Made by a program: the position numbers and the translations under genes. The notes below the pieces were generated by a model that was not told the DNA's origin, did no database searches, and was given only the letters and a program-made list of their open reading frames with translations. Shown here piece by piece: positions 6,961 through 13,303 of a stretch of DNA of 13,303 nucleotides. The first letter of the stretch is position 1. Each line of letters opens with the position of its first letter. This DNA is from REEB95 sp963810055 (GTDB lineage: Bacteria > Pseudomonadota > Alphaproteobacteria > ATCC43930 > CGMCC-115725), in the NCBI GenBank assembly GCA_963810055.1, contig CAWEME010000038.1, forward strand, positions 1 to 13,303. The letters run 5' to 3'.

Positions 6961-7497
6961 TTGGCACGCGCCACGATCCTTGCCGTTGCGGCCGTGATGA
7001 TGGCCGCAAGCGCGGCGCTGGCGGCCACGCTTTCGGACAGCGACAACCGCTATCTGCGGGATGAATTCGGCGTGGCGCTGGGCAGCGACATGGTCAAGGA
7101 TTTGAGCGCGGATGAGCAGGCAAGACTGCACGCTATCATCAACGATCCCTCCTTTAAGCCTTATCCGCAGTCACAAGCCTACAACGTCGGGAATTTCCTG
7201 TTCGGCGTTTACATGAGGCGGTGCAGCGTCTGGGCGCTTTCTCATACCGGGCCGGAATGTCCGCCGATTACCGATGCCGGCGCCGAACCCGGCAAGGAGA
7301 TCGCCGACCGCCAATGCAATGCTTGTCATCTGGTCGGGACCATGGATGTCCCCTCCTTCTACAAGCTGGTTAAGGAGGGGAAACTGAACGAGCAGGAATT
7401 GACCGCCGCGCTCGACCACGGCCACATGATGTCGCGGATCAATCTATCGCCCGCGCAACTCAGCGAACTGATGGTTTATTTCCGTTCCTTGAAGTGA
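6961..7497 (+). CDS. Exported monohaem c-type cytochrome
   Basis: 178 residues. Residues 1-21 form a signal peptide (MARATILAVAAVMM... ALA before ATL), placing the protein in the periplasm. The single haem-binding motif is C119-N-A-C122-H123. The likely sixth ligand is M156 or M157 in DHGHMMSRINLSPAQLSEL, followed by a typical class I cytochrome c C-terminal helix (LMVYFRSLK). The haem domain is the last ~70 residues. The preceding ~95 residues are not a family I recognise and carry two further cysteines, C88 and C100, that could form a disulfide. Start choice: TTG at 6961, with GAAAGG 7 nt upstream; no ATG/GTG lies between it and the in-frame TAG at 6907, and a later ATG (6997) would cut the signal peptide. 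The redox partner is unknown. Confidence 0.88.
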   Translation: MARATILAVAAVMMAASAALAATLSDSDNRYLRDEFGVALGSDMVKDLSADEQARLHAIINDPSFKPYPQSQAYNVGNFLFGVYMRRCSVWALSHTGPECPPITDAGAEPGKEIADRQCNACHLVGTMDVPSFYKLVKEGKLNEQELTAALDHGHMMSRINLSPAQLSELMVYFRSLK

Positions 7498-7509
7498 CCG
7501 GCGCCGGTT

Positions 7510-9282
7510 TCAGTATTTGACCTGATACAGAAGGCCATCGAGGTGCAAGGAGGGATCGGGATTGGTGGTGACGATCTTGATGCGAAGCGGCTCGCCCGGC
7601 GCGATATTGGCGTGACGGATTTCGCCCACGGCCCAGCCGAGTCCGCTCCAGACGACTTTGTCGTAGTGGATTTCGACCGGCAGTGATCGGCCGCCCTGCA
7701 CGGCGGCGATGACGAATACCTTGGCCATATTGGCGTGGCTGACGCTGCGAATGATCGCGTTATCGCCGTCGCGTTGCCGCATGACGACGCGCAGATCGCC
7801 GCTTTTCGGCGGGATGATTGTCGTCTCGATGGCGGCGTCGCCGGTTATCGTGAATTTCGCCGGCAGACGCGCGATGCTTCTCGGAATGAGCACATCCGCC
7901 TGAACGCCCAGCTCATAGACCGGATCGGCATAACGTCCGAAACCGATCAAGACGAGCTGTCCCGGGCCGAGGCGAACCGCGTCGCCGTCGAGCACCGGCT
8001 CGAAACCGGCATCGCGGAAGAGCACGCGGCCGCCGCTGACCGGCTTTTGTCGCGGCGCCAGAAGCGGCAGGCCGACCGTCTGGATGCTTTGCGACGGATT
8101 GACGGCCAGGTACAGCGCGCCATCGGCGCCGAGCGATGCGAAGCCATAGGGCCGCCGGTCGGCGGGAATATCGCCGAATGACTCGGTGATCCCGGCCTTT
8201 TGCAGCGGCGCGTACATGGCCTGGAGCTTCGCAAACCACCGGGCCTGATCGTCGTCGAGGAATTCGAGGTTGCCGTGAACCGTGTTGATCCAGCCGCCAT
8301 GAGCGACCATGAGCAGGAGGCTGCCCTGCCAAGCCTTGGCCCCGCGATGGTAATTGGTCGCGGTATCGCCGATCATGAAGCTGGTCGAATTGATGCGGGA
8401 CAACGGAACGCCGCCCGATGCGAAATGCCGCACCATGTGATCGCTGTAGATATCCACCGAGCGCCAGAAACTCGTTTCCGGCACGTTCGAGGGGCGCGGA
8501 TCACCCGAATACAGCGAATCGAAAACATCGAGCCAATAGACATAGGATTGCTTCATCGGCGCCCGCGCCGATTCCACGCTGTCGACGAAGCCGTTGAACG
8601 CCACCAGGACGACGCCGGGATTCCGCCGGCGGAACGACTGCAAGGCGGCATGCAACGCGTCCATGTTGCGCGAGCGGATCTCCGCCGGACTCAACCGGCT
8701 TTCATCGCCGCGCGCGGCCACGTCGAAATCCGCGAAATCGAATTTGAACACGCGGATGCCGCGGTCGTACCAGTATTGCAGCGCGTCCATGAAATCGGCG
8801 AGAAAACCGCCGGTGTATAACGCCATGGCGGTGCCCTTCGCGTTCAAGGAACTGCGCCATGCCGGCGCCGCGTTGATCTGGCCCAGCGTATTGGTAGAAA
8901 ACCACAGGCCCGGCTTCATGCCGTTGGCTTCGACCGCGGCGATCCAGGGCTCGGGCCCGTGCGGCCAGCTTTCCGCGCGCCATTTGCGATAGCCGCCGTC
9001 CGGATCGAACCAGAACGCATCCATCATGTAATAGTCGAAACGCACGCCCAATCGGCGAAGCCGCACGATCTCGCGCAGCTCGCGCATCGCCAATGTCTCG
9101 TTGAGCGGAACGTTGTCGGACAATTCGTCGTAAGCCGACCAATTGTTGTAGACCCAGACCGGCGCCAGCAGGAGCGGACGGCTCGCCGCGCTCGAACCCG
9201 ATTCCGCATGCGCCGCCGGCGAAAGGCACAACAGCGCGAGCAACGCGACGGCGAAATACTTCATGGAGGCAATCAAACGCAT
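7510..9282 (-). CDS. Secreted clan GH-D (alpha-galactosidase/GH36-like) glycoside hydrolase
   Basis: About 590 residues from ATG 9282, with a signal peptide (RLIASMKYFAVALLALLCLS, ending AHA). The next ~340 residues look like a (beta/alpha)8 barrel. FDYYMMDAFWFDPDGG (82-97) corresponds to the barrel strand that carries the DDGW-type motif in GH27/GH36. VFKFDFADFD (178-187) carries the likely nucleophile D182, as in the K-x-D motif of this clan. YSGDPRPS (258-265) aligns with the family's W-x-S-D block and suggests D261 as acid/base. The ~230 C-terminal residues look beta-rich. There is no GH36 N-terminal super-sandwich domain, so it is not a standard GH36 enzyme; activity and substrate are inferred only at clan level. 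Alternative starts are ATG 9264 (a neat signal peptide) and TTG 9312; none has a clear ribosome binding site. It lies 41 bp after the MFS gene. Confidence 0.8.
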   Translation of the reverse strand: MRLIASMKYFAVALLALLCLSPAAHAESGSSAASRPLLLAPVWVYNNWSAYDELSDNVPLNETLAMRELREIVRLRRLGVRFDYYMMDAFWFDPDGGYRKWRAESWPHGPEPWIAAVEANGMKPGLWFSTNTLGQINAAPAWRSSLNAKGTAMALYTGGFLADFMDALQYWYDRGIRVFKFDFADFDVAARGDESRLSPAEIRSRNMDALHAALQSFRRRNPGVVLVAFNGFVDSVESARAPMKQSYVYWLDVFDSLYSGDPRPSNVPETSFWRSVDIYSDHMVRHFASGGVPLSRINSTSFMIGDTATNYHRGAKAWQGSLLLMVAHGGWINTVHGNLEFLDDDQARWFAKLQAMYAPLQKAGITESFGDIPADRRPYGFASLGADGALYLAVNPSQSIQTVGLPLLAPRQKPVSGGRVLFRDAGFEPVLDGDAVRLGPGQLVLIGFGRYADPVYELGVQADVLIPRSIARLPAKFTITGDAAIETTIIPPKSGDLRVVMRQRDGDNAIIRSVSHANMAKVFVIAAVQGGRSLPVEIHYDKVVWSGLGWAVGEIRHANIAPGEPLRIKIVTTNPDPSLHLDGLLYQVKY

Positions 9283-9323
9283 AAGCGATCTGCGGGCATT
9301 GACCCAGATCAAGCCTTGTCCCT

Positions 9324-10751
9324 TCAGGCGCTGCCGGCGTCGAGCTTAACCGGCGCGCGGTGATGCCCGCTGACCTCCGCGCCGGCCGCCGGATCGAGAC
9401 GGCGGAAGACCAGCGCCGACGCCAACGCGATCAAACCCGCCACGGCGAAGGACAAGTGGAAGTCCGTCGTCGTCGGCGTGTCGTTGCCGCCCCATAACCG
9501 AATCAGTTGCAGCAGCAGAGCGCCAACCGCCACCCCCAGCCCGTTCGACAGCTGCTGCATCATGCTGGCCGCGCTCGAGGCCACGCTCATCTTGGCCGGT
9601 ACGATGTCGGCATAGGCCACGGTATTCAGGCTGGTGTATTGCAACGAGCGGAAAAACCCACCCATCAGCAGGATGGCAAGAATGAAAAGATAGGGCGTCG
9701 TCACCTGGAACAGGGCGCAGAGCATGATCGACAGGCCGCTGACGATGCCGTTGCCGATGAGAACCCGGCGGAAGCCGAAGCCGCGCAGAATCGGGCGCGC
9801 CGTCATCTTCATCGTAAAGGACCCAAGCGCCGACGCGCAGGTCAGCAAGCCCGAGGTGAAGGCGGACCAGCCGAACCCGACTTGCAGCATGAGTGGAAGG
9901 AGAAAAGGCACCGCCCCGGCGCCGACCCGGAAGATCGAGCCGCCGGTGATGCTCACGGCATAGGTCGGGACCTTCAACAGCGAGAGGTCGAGCAAGGGGT
10001 GCGGATGGCGCCGGAAATGCCACAGCGAAACCGCGCCGGCCGTCAGGCTGGCGCCCAGTATGGCGCCGATGACGGCGGGCGAGACGTTGGAACGGCCGAT
10101 CAGATCGAGGCCGTAGACCAATCCGGCCAACGCGCCGCCGCTCAAGAGAAATCCCGCCCAATCGAGCGGCGGCGTTTCTTCCTCCTTGTAATTCTCGATG
10201 AAAATCGAGACCAGCGTCATGCCCAGAATGCCGATCGGCACGTTCAAAAAGAAAATCCAGCGCCAGGTCGCATAGGTGGTGAAGAATCCGCCGACGGGCG
10301 GGCCCAGCACCGGCCCCAGCAGCGCCGGCACCGTCAGATAGGCCATCGCCCGGACGAGTTCGGTTTTGGCGACGCTGCGCAGCAGGATCAGCCGCCCGAC
10401 CGGCACCATCATCGCGCCGCCCACGCCCTGCAGCACGCGCGACAGCGCCAGCTCCGGCAGATTGTTGCACAGGCCGCAGAAAATCGAGCCCAGGGTGAAG
10501 ACGGCGATGGCGATGCGGAACACGGTGCGCGCGCCGAACCGGTCCGCGACCCAGCCGCTGATCGGGATGAAAACCGCGAGGCTGATCATGTAGACCGTGA
10601 TGCCGAGGCTGAGCCGCACCGGCGTATCGCCGAACGAGACGGCCATCGCGGGCAGCGCGGTGGCGATCACCGTGCCGTCGAGATTTTCCATGAAAAGGGC
10701 GCAGGCGACGGTGAGCGCAACGACCATCGGCCGCGAGACGAAGGCGAACAT
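9324..10751 (-). CDS. MFS transporter, DHA2 (EmrB/QacA-like drug:H+ antiporter) family
   Basis: 475 residues, highly hydrophobic with roughly 12-14 membrane segments. Family motifs: NLDGTVIATALP (23-34, motif D1 in TM1), GWVADRFGARTVF (66-78, motif A), SRVLQGVGGAMMVP (104-117), GPVLGPPVGG (146-155, antiporter motif C) and WRWIFFLNVPIG (163-174). Motif C indicates a proton antiporter exporting a small organic compound across the inner membrane. Loss of the conserved N in the usual NVALP (here ATALP) is common in the family. The ATG at 10751 has no strong ribosome binding site. It is co-directional with the upstream oxidoreductase genes (95-bp gap) and 41 bp ahead of the glycosidase. No adjacent EmrA-like adaptor gene is seen. 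The substrate is unknown. Confidence 0.92.
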   Translation of the reverse strand: MFAFVSRPMVVALTVACALFMENLDGTVIATALPAMAVSFGDTPVRLSLGITVYMISLAVFIPISGWVADRFGARTVFRIAIAVFTLGSIFCGLCNNLPELALSRVLQGVGGAMMVPVGRLILLRSVAKTELVRAMAYLTVPALLGPVLGPPVGGFFTTYATWRWIFFLNVPIGILGMTLVSIFIENYKEEETPPLDWAGFLLSGGALAGLVYGLDLIGRSNVSPAVIGAILGASLTAGAVSLWHFRRHPHPLLDLSLLKVPTYAVSITGGSIFRVGAGAVPFLLPLMLQVGFGWSAFTSGLLTCASALGSFTMKMTARPILRGFGFRRVLIGNGIVSGLSIMLCALFQVTTPYLFILAILLMGGFFRSLQYTSLNTVAYADIVPAKMSVASSAASMMQQLSNGLGVAVGALLLQLIRLWGGNDTPTTTDFHLSFAVAGLIALASALVFRRLDPAAGAEVSGHHRAPVKLDAGSA

Positions 10752-10829
10752 CGGGCGATGCTACATGACGGCGCCAGGCCTTTGCCAATGCCGCGATGCC
10801 CGACTCCGCCCGGTTTTAGGACTTCGATC

Positions 10830-10843
10830 CGGCCTCTTGGCCG
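10830..10843 (-). terminator. Small hairpin after the beta-subunit gene
   Basis: CGGCC and GGCCG form a 5-bp stem with a 4-nt loop, three bases after the TAA stop of the beta-subunit gene on the minus strand. No T-run follows, so it is at most a weak terminator, and transcription may continue into the MFS gene. Confidence 0.25.
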
Positions 10844-10846
10844 CCG

Positions 10847-12184
10847 TTATGGCGCACGGGACGCCGCCAGCTGCGTCAACTGCCGGAGATACGCGATCTT
10901 GGCGTCGACCGTATGCTGAATATGGGCGACCTGCTCCCCGCTCAGATGGCGGTACTTGCCGACCAGCTTGAGATATTCGGCGACCGGTTCCGGCCGGTTA
11001 ACCGGATGGGTGAAGCGCAGGCCGTTGCCGGGGTCGTACTCCCACAGGGCGATGAAGTTGGTGCGCACCTGCATCCGGCACACTTGCGTCGTCATCGCCG
11101 ACGGAAAACGCCAACCGGTGGGACACGGGGCGTAGACGTGGAGATAGGCCATGCCGGTCTTCGAAACCTCGATCGCCTTCTCCAGCTTGGCGTAATAGTC
11201 CTCGAGGAACGCGGTCGAGGCGGTGGCGACGTAGGAACAATTGTGCATCGCCATGATCACCGGCAGATTCTTCGCCTCGGTGGGCTTGCCCTGCATCCGG
11301 CCGCCGACCGGCGTGGTCGAGGTCCATGAGCCGTAAGGCGTCACGCCGGACGACTGCATGCCGGTATTCATGTAGCCTTCGTTGTCGACGCAGATGAATA
11401 AAATCGGGTCGTTGCGCTCCGCCGCGCCGGAGACCGACTGGAATCCGGCATCGGCGGTGCCGCCGTCGCCCGCCAGCGCGATCGCCGTGACCTCACGCCC
11501 GACGCGGTTGTACTGCATCTTCACCCCGGCCAGCATGGTCGCGGTGTTGGTCAGGAGCGAGTGGAAGATCGGAACCTTGGCGCCGGTCTGCCCGTTGTAG
11601 CCGACCGTGCCCATGCCGGGGATGCAGCCGGGCGGCGCGGCGACGACCGCGTCCGGCCCCACCATGCGCATGGTGTGGCGGATCAGGAGTTCCGAGTTGC
11701 AGCCGTGACAGGCCGCGAGGCCGCGGCAGAACATGTCCTCCTTGTCGGCATAGGCGTTGAAGATGCGCGCAGCTTTGCGGTACTCGAGCGCCTCGCTCGG
11801 GCAGGCTTTTACGCAGGCCGGATCGCCGCCGCACAGATCGCATTTGGTGACGTGGCCGACCGCGGTCTCATAGACGATGCCGGCATAGGCGCAGCCGGCG
11901 GTGCACAAGAGACAATCGACGCATTTGTTCCCGGCCCAGTCGATCACCCCGCTGTCGGCGTTCTTCGACAGCGCGCCGGACGGGCAATTCATCACGCAGA
12001 CCGGATCGGCGCATTGCCGGCACAGCGCGAGCTCGACGCCTCCGCCGGCCTTGGGAAGAATGCGGATGCGCGCATAGGCGGGGTCGTCGCTATCCGCCTT
12101 GGCCTGCGCGCAGGCGGTCATGCAGTCGCCGCAGCCGTTGCAGCGGCTGGCGTGGAATTGCAGGGTGTCGAAGCATTTGCCCAC
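10847..12184 (-). CDS. padI: 2-oxoacid:acceptor oxidoreductase beta subunit fused to an N-terminal four-cluster ferredoxin domain (PadI-like)
   Basis: 445 residues in two parts. Residues 1-135 are a polyferredoxin with 16 cysteines in four groups: C15/18/21/25, C55/58/63/67, C88/91/94/98 and C115/118/124/128, predicting four [4Fe-4S] clusters (HycB/CooF-like). Residues ~150-445 are a pyruvate:ferredoxin-oxidoreductase-type beta subunit. C159-H-G-C162, C187 and C354 (YAPCPTGW) are the expected ligands of its own [4Fe-4S] cluster. The TPP/Mg motif is GDGGTADAGF (239-248) with VDNEGYMNTG (266-275). It would bind TPP and pass electrons from oxidative decarboxylation (acyl-CoA formation) through the clusters. 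Length and architecture match PadI (beta subunit) of NAD-linked phenylglyoxylate dehydrogenase as I recall it, but the substrate could be another 2-oxoacid. Start GTG 12184 has GGGGG 6 nt upstream. It is 10 bp downstream of the PadH-like flavoprotein. No alpha subunit is in the window. Confidence 0.9.
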   Translation of the reverse strand: MGKCFDTLQFHASRCNGCGDCMTACAQAKADSDDPAYARIRILPKAGGGVELALCRQCADPVCVMNCPSGALSKNADSGVIDWAGNKCVDCLLCTAGCAYAGIVYETAVGHVTKCDLCGGDPACVKACPSEALEYRKAARIFNAYADKEDMFCRGLAACHGCNSELLIRHTMRMVGPDAVVAAPPGCIPGMGTVGYNGQTGAKVPIFHSLLTNTATMLAGVKMQYNRVGREVTAIALAGDGGTADAGFQSVSGAAERNDPILFICVDNEGYMNTGMQSSGVTPYGSWTSTTPVGGRMQGKPTEAKNLPVIMAMHNCSYVATASTAFLEDYYAKLEKAIEVSKTGMAYLHVYAPCPTGWRFPSAMTTQVCRMQVRTNFIALWEYDPGNGLRFTHPVNRPEPVAEYLKLVGKYRHLSGEQVAHIQHTVDAKIAYLRQLTQLAASRAP

Positions 12185-12194
12185 GGCGTGCCCC

Positions 12195-13303
12195 CTACCG
12201 CCAGATCTGCGACATCAATTGCCGCCCGACCCGCCGTGGATCGGCGATGAACGCGGCCTTGACCGGCGACAGATCGGTGCGCCGGAGGATGAGCTGCCAC
12301 ATGATTCCGGCATCGACGAAATCGTTGATGGTCGCGATGCCGGCCAGCTGCCCGTCCTTGAGGACGATGCGCCGGTAGACGTCCTCGCCGCCGCTCTCCG
12401 CAATCTCGAACCCGTCGCCGGCGCGGCCGTTTCCCACGGAAATCGCCTGCTGGCCGAAGAAACCGTAGGTGTTGAGCGGCACCGCGCCCGGAAAAGGCTT
12501 GACGCCCGCATCGCCGGCCATGCCGAGCCCGGCGATGCGGCCTTGCTCGACCGCATTGGGCAGAATGCCGTTGACGATTTTGCCGCCCCAGAAGCCGCGC
12601 GCCTGCGCCACGTCGCCGGCGGCCCAGATGTTCGGCAGGTTCGAACGCATCCAATCGTCGACCAGGATGCCGGCATCGGCCGCGATGCCCGATCCGTCCA
12701 GGAATCCGATGTTGGGCTTGACCCCGGTGCAGACCAGCAGCAGGTCGGCCGCGATGGTCTTGCCGTCCGCCAGCGTCGCGCGGCAGCCCTCGCCTTGCCG
12801 CTCGACGCTGCTCAGGGATTGCCCCAGCAACAGGCGAACGCCGTTGCGGGCGAAGGTCCGTTCGATGATTTCAGAGGCCTTGGGCTCGAAATACCCCGAC
12901 AGCACATGCGGCTGCAATTCGACCACCGAAACCGCCACCCCGGCCTTGGCCATGTTTTCGGCGGCGTGCATGCCGATGAGGCCGGCGCCCAGCACGATCG
13001 CCGAGCGGGCCTGCCCGATCGCCTGGCGCAAATCGACCGCGTCGTCCATCGACCGCAGCACGTGAAACGGCACGTCCTTGAGGCCGCGGATCGGCGGCAG
13101 CGCGGGCGCGGCGCCGGTAGCGATCAGCAGCCGGTCGTAGCGCCAGGTCTCGCCGGATTCAAGGCGCAGGCTTGATTGCGCCGGATCGACTGAAACCACG
13201 GCCGCGCCGGATATGAAGGCGATGGCGTTGTCGCGGAAATAATCCGGACCGCGCAGCACCACCTTGTCGGGCCGCGCCCGGCCGGACACCAGGTAAGGCA
13301 GGA
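12195..13303 (-). CDS. padH: FAD-dependent NAD(P) oxidoreductase, PadH-like electron-transfer subunit (N-terminus beyond window)
   Basis: About 369 visible residues of a two-dinucleotide-binding-domain flavoprotein (Pyr_redox_2 type). Visible blocks in order: YDRLLIATGA (FAD domain), then IVLGAGLIGMHAAENMAK with E later in SVVEL (NAD(P) Rossmann fold), then NIWAAGDVAQA (second FAD motif, GD), then a C-terminal domain ending SQIWR. The gene is open to the right edge; LPYLVSGRARPDKVVLR at the edge matches the region following the first FAD motif in this family, so about 50 residues including GxGxxG are missing. There is no CxxxxC redox disulfide, so it is not a dihydrolipoamide-type enzyme. It ends (TAG 12195-12197) 10 bp before the fused beta subunit, which suggests it transfers electrons between Fe-S clusters and NAD(P), as PadH does in phenylglyoxylate dehydrogenase. 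An alternative is a NADH:nitrite- or ferredoxin-reductase-like paralogue. Confidence 0.88.
   Translation of the reverse strand, partial: LPYLVSGRARPDKVVLRGPDYFRDNAIAFISGAAVVSVDPAQSSLRLESGETWRYDRLLIATGAAPALPPIRGLKDVPFHVLRSMDDAVDLRQAIGQARSAIVLGAGLIGMHAAENMAKAGVAVSVVELQPHVLSGYFEPKASEIIERTFARNGVRLLLGQSLSSVERQGEGCRATLADGKTIAADLLLVCTGVKPNIGFLDGSGIAADAGILVDDWMRSNLPNIWAAGDVAQARGFWGGKIVNGILPNAVEQGRIAGLGMAGDAGVKPFPGAVPLNTYGFFGQQAISVGNGRAGDGFEIAESGGEDVYRRIVLKDGQLAGIATINDFVDAGIMWQLILRRTDLSPVKAAFIADPRRVGRQLMSQIWR

Noticed and set aside
9507..10919. Long (470-residue) open frame on the plus strand
   Set aside because: It runs antisense to the MFS gene. Composition is dominated by Arg, Gln, Asp, Ala and His with no domain signal, while the opposite strand encodes clear membrane segments and MFS motifs.
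10847..12184. Complex I or hydrogenase Fe-S subunit
   Set aside because: The N-terminal four-cluster domain alone would allow it, but the C-terminal part has the PorB-type cysteine set and a TPP motif, so it is an oxidoreductase beta subunit.
1..13303. CRISPR array, IS element, tRNA or prophage boundary
   Set aside because: I found no regularly spaced repeats, transposase-like proteins, tRNA-like foldable segments or integrase genes; the intergenic gaps are all under about 150 bp.

Overview
The window looks like the chromosome of a GC-rich proteobacterium, most likely an alphaproteobacterium. Reasons: strong GC bias at third codon positions, frequent GTG/TTG starts with GGGAG-type ribosome binding sites, an Lrp/AsnC regulator divergent from a single-chain pyruvate dehydrogenase E1-like gene, and an orphan LivK-type binding protein. 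The lineage is inference; no rRNA or other phylogenetic marker is present. I saw no tRNA, rRNA, CRISPR array, insertion sequence or integrase.

Layout, left to right. (1) About 1-2921: a nearly complete Lrp/AsnC regulator (minus strand) is divergent from an AceE/transketolase-like E1 (plus strand). The E1 gene as read is interrupted by two single-base frameshifts about 100 bp apart, although its C-terminal domain continues recognisably to 2921. (2) 2922-3825: two hairpins, a short direct repeat, then an unrecognised gene with two ExxH motifs that suggest a ferritin-like di-metal protein. (3) 3873-5057: a secreted branched-chain-amino-acid-type ABC substrate-binding protein (minus strand), convergent with the previous gene and without its own permease or ATPase genes. 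(4) 5194-6817: a two-gene ABC-2 exporter (permease and ATPase, minus strand). (5) 6961-7497: a small exported monohaem cytochrome c on the plus strand, divergent from the exporter. (6) 7510-13303: four co-directional minus-strand genes. Read in transcription order they are an FAD/NAD(P) oxidoreductase cut by the right edge, a polyferredoxin-2-oxoacid:acceptor oxidoreductase beta-subunit fusion, a DHA2-type MFS transporter, and a secreted clan GH-D (alpha-galactosidase-like) glycosidase.

How the genes may work together. The flavoprotein and the fused Fe-S/TPP beta subunit are 10 bp apart and match, in order and architecture, PadH and PadI of the NAD-linked phenylglyoxylate dehydrogenase described from Azoarcus/Aromatoleum (from memory of that family). 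Electrons from oxidative decarboxylation of a 2-oxoacid would pass through five predicted [4Fe-4S] clusters to the flavoprotein and then to NAD(P). The alpha and gamma subunits should lie just beyond the right edge. The left end holds a second, mechanistically unrelated 2-oxoacid-type TPP enzyme (AceE-like) next to an Lrp regulator. The window therefore has a recurring 2-oxoacid theme, but the two ends are separated by transport genes and I see no direct proof that they cooperate. MFS and glycosidase are 41 bp apart and may be co-transcribed, possibly for sugar or glycoside use or export.

The main points for a second look are the doubly frameshifted E1, the unrecognised ExxH protein beside it, and the PadHI-like module.
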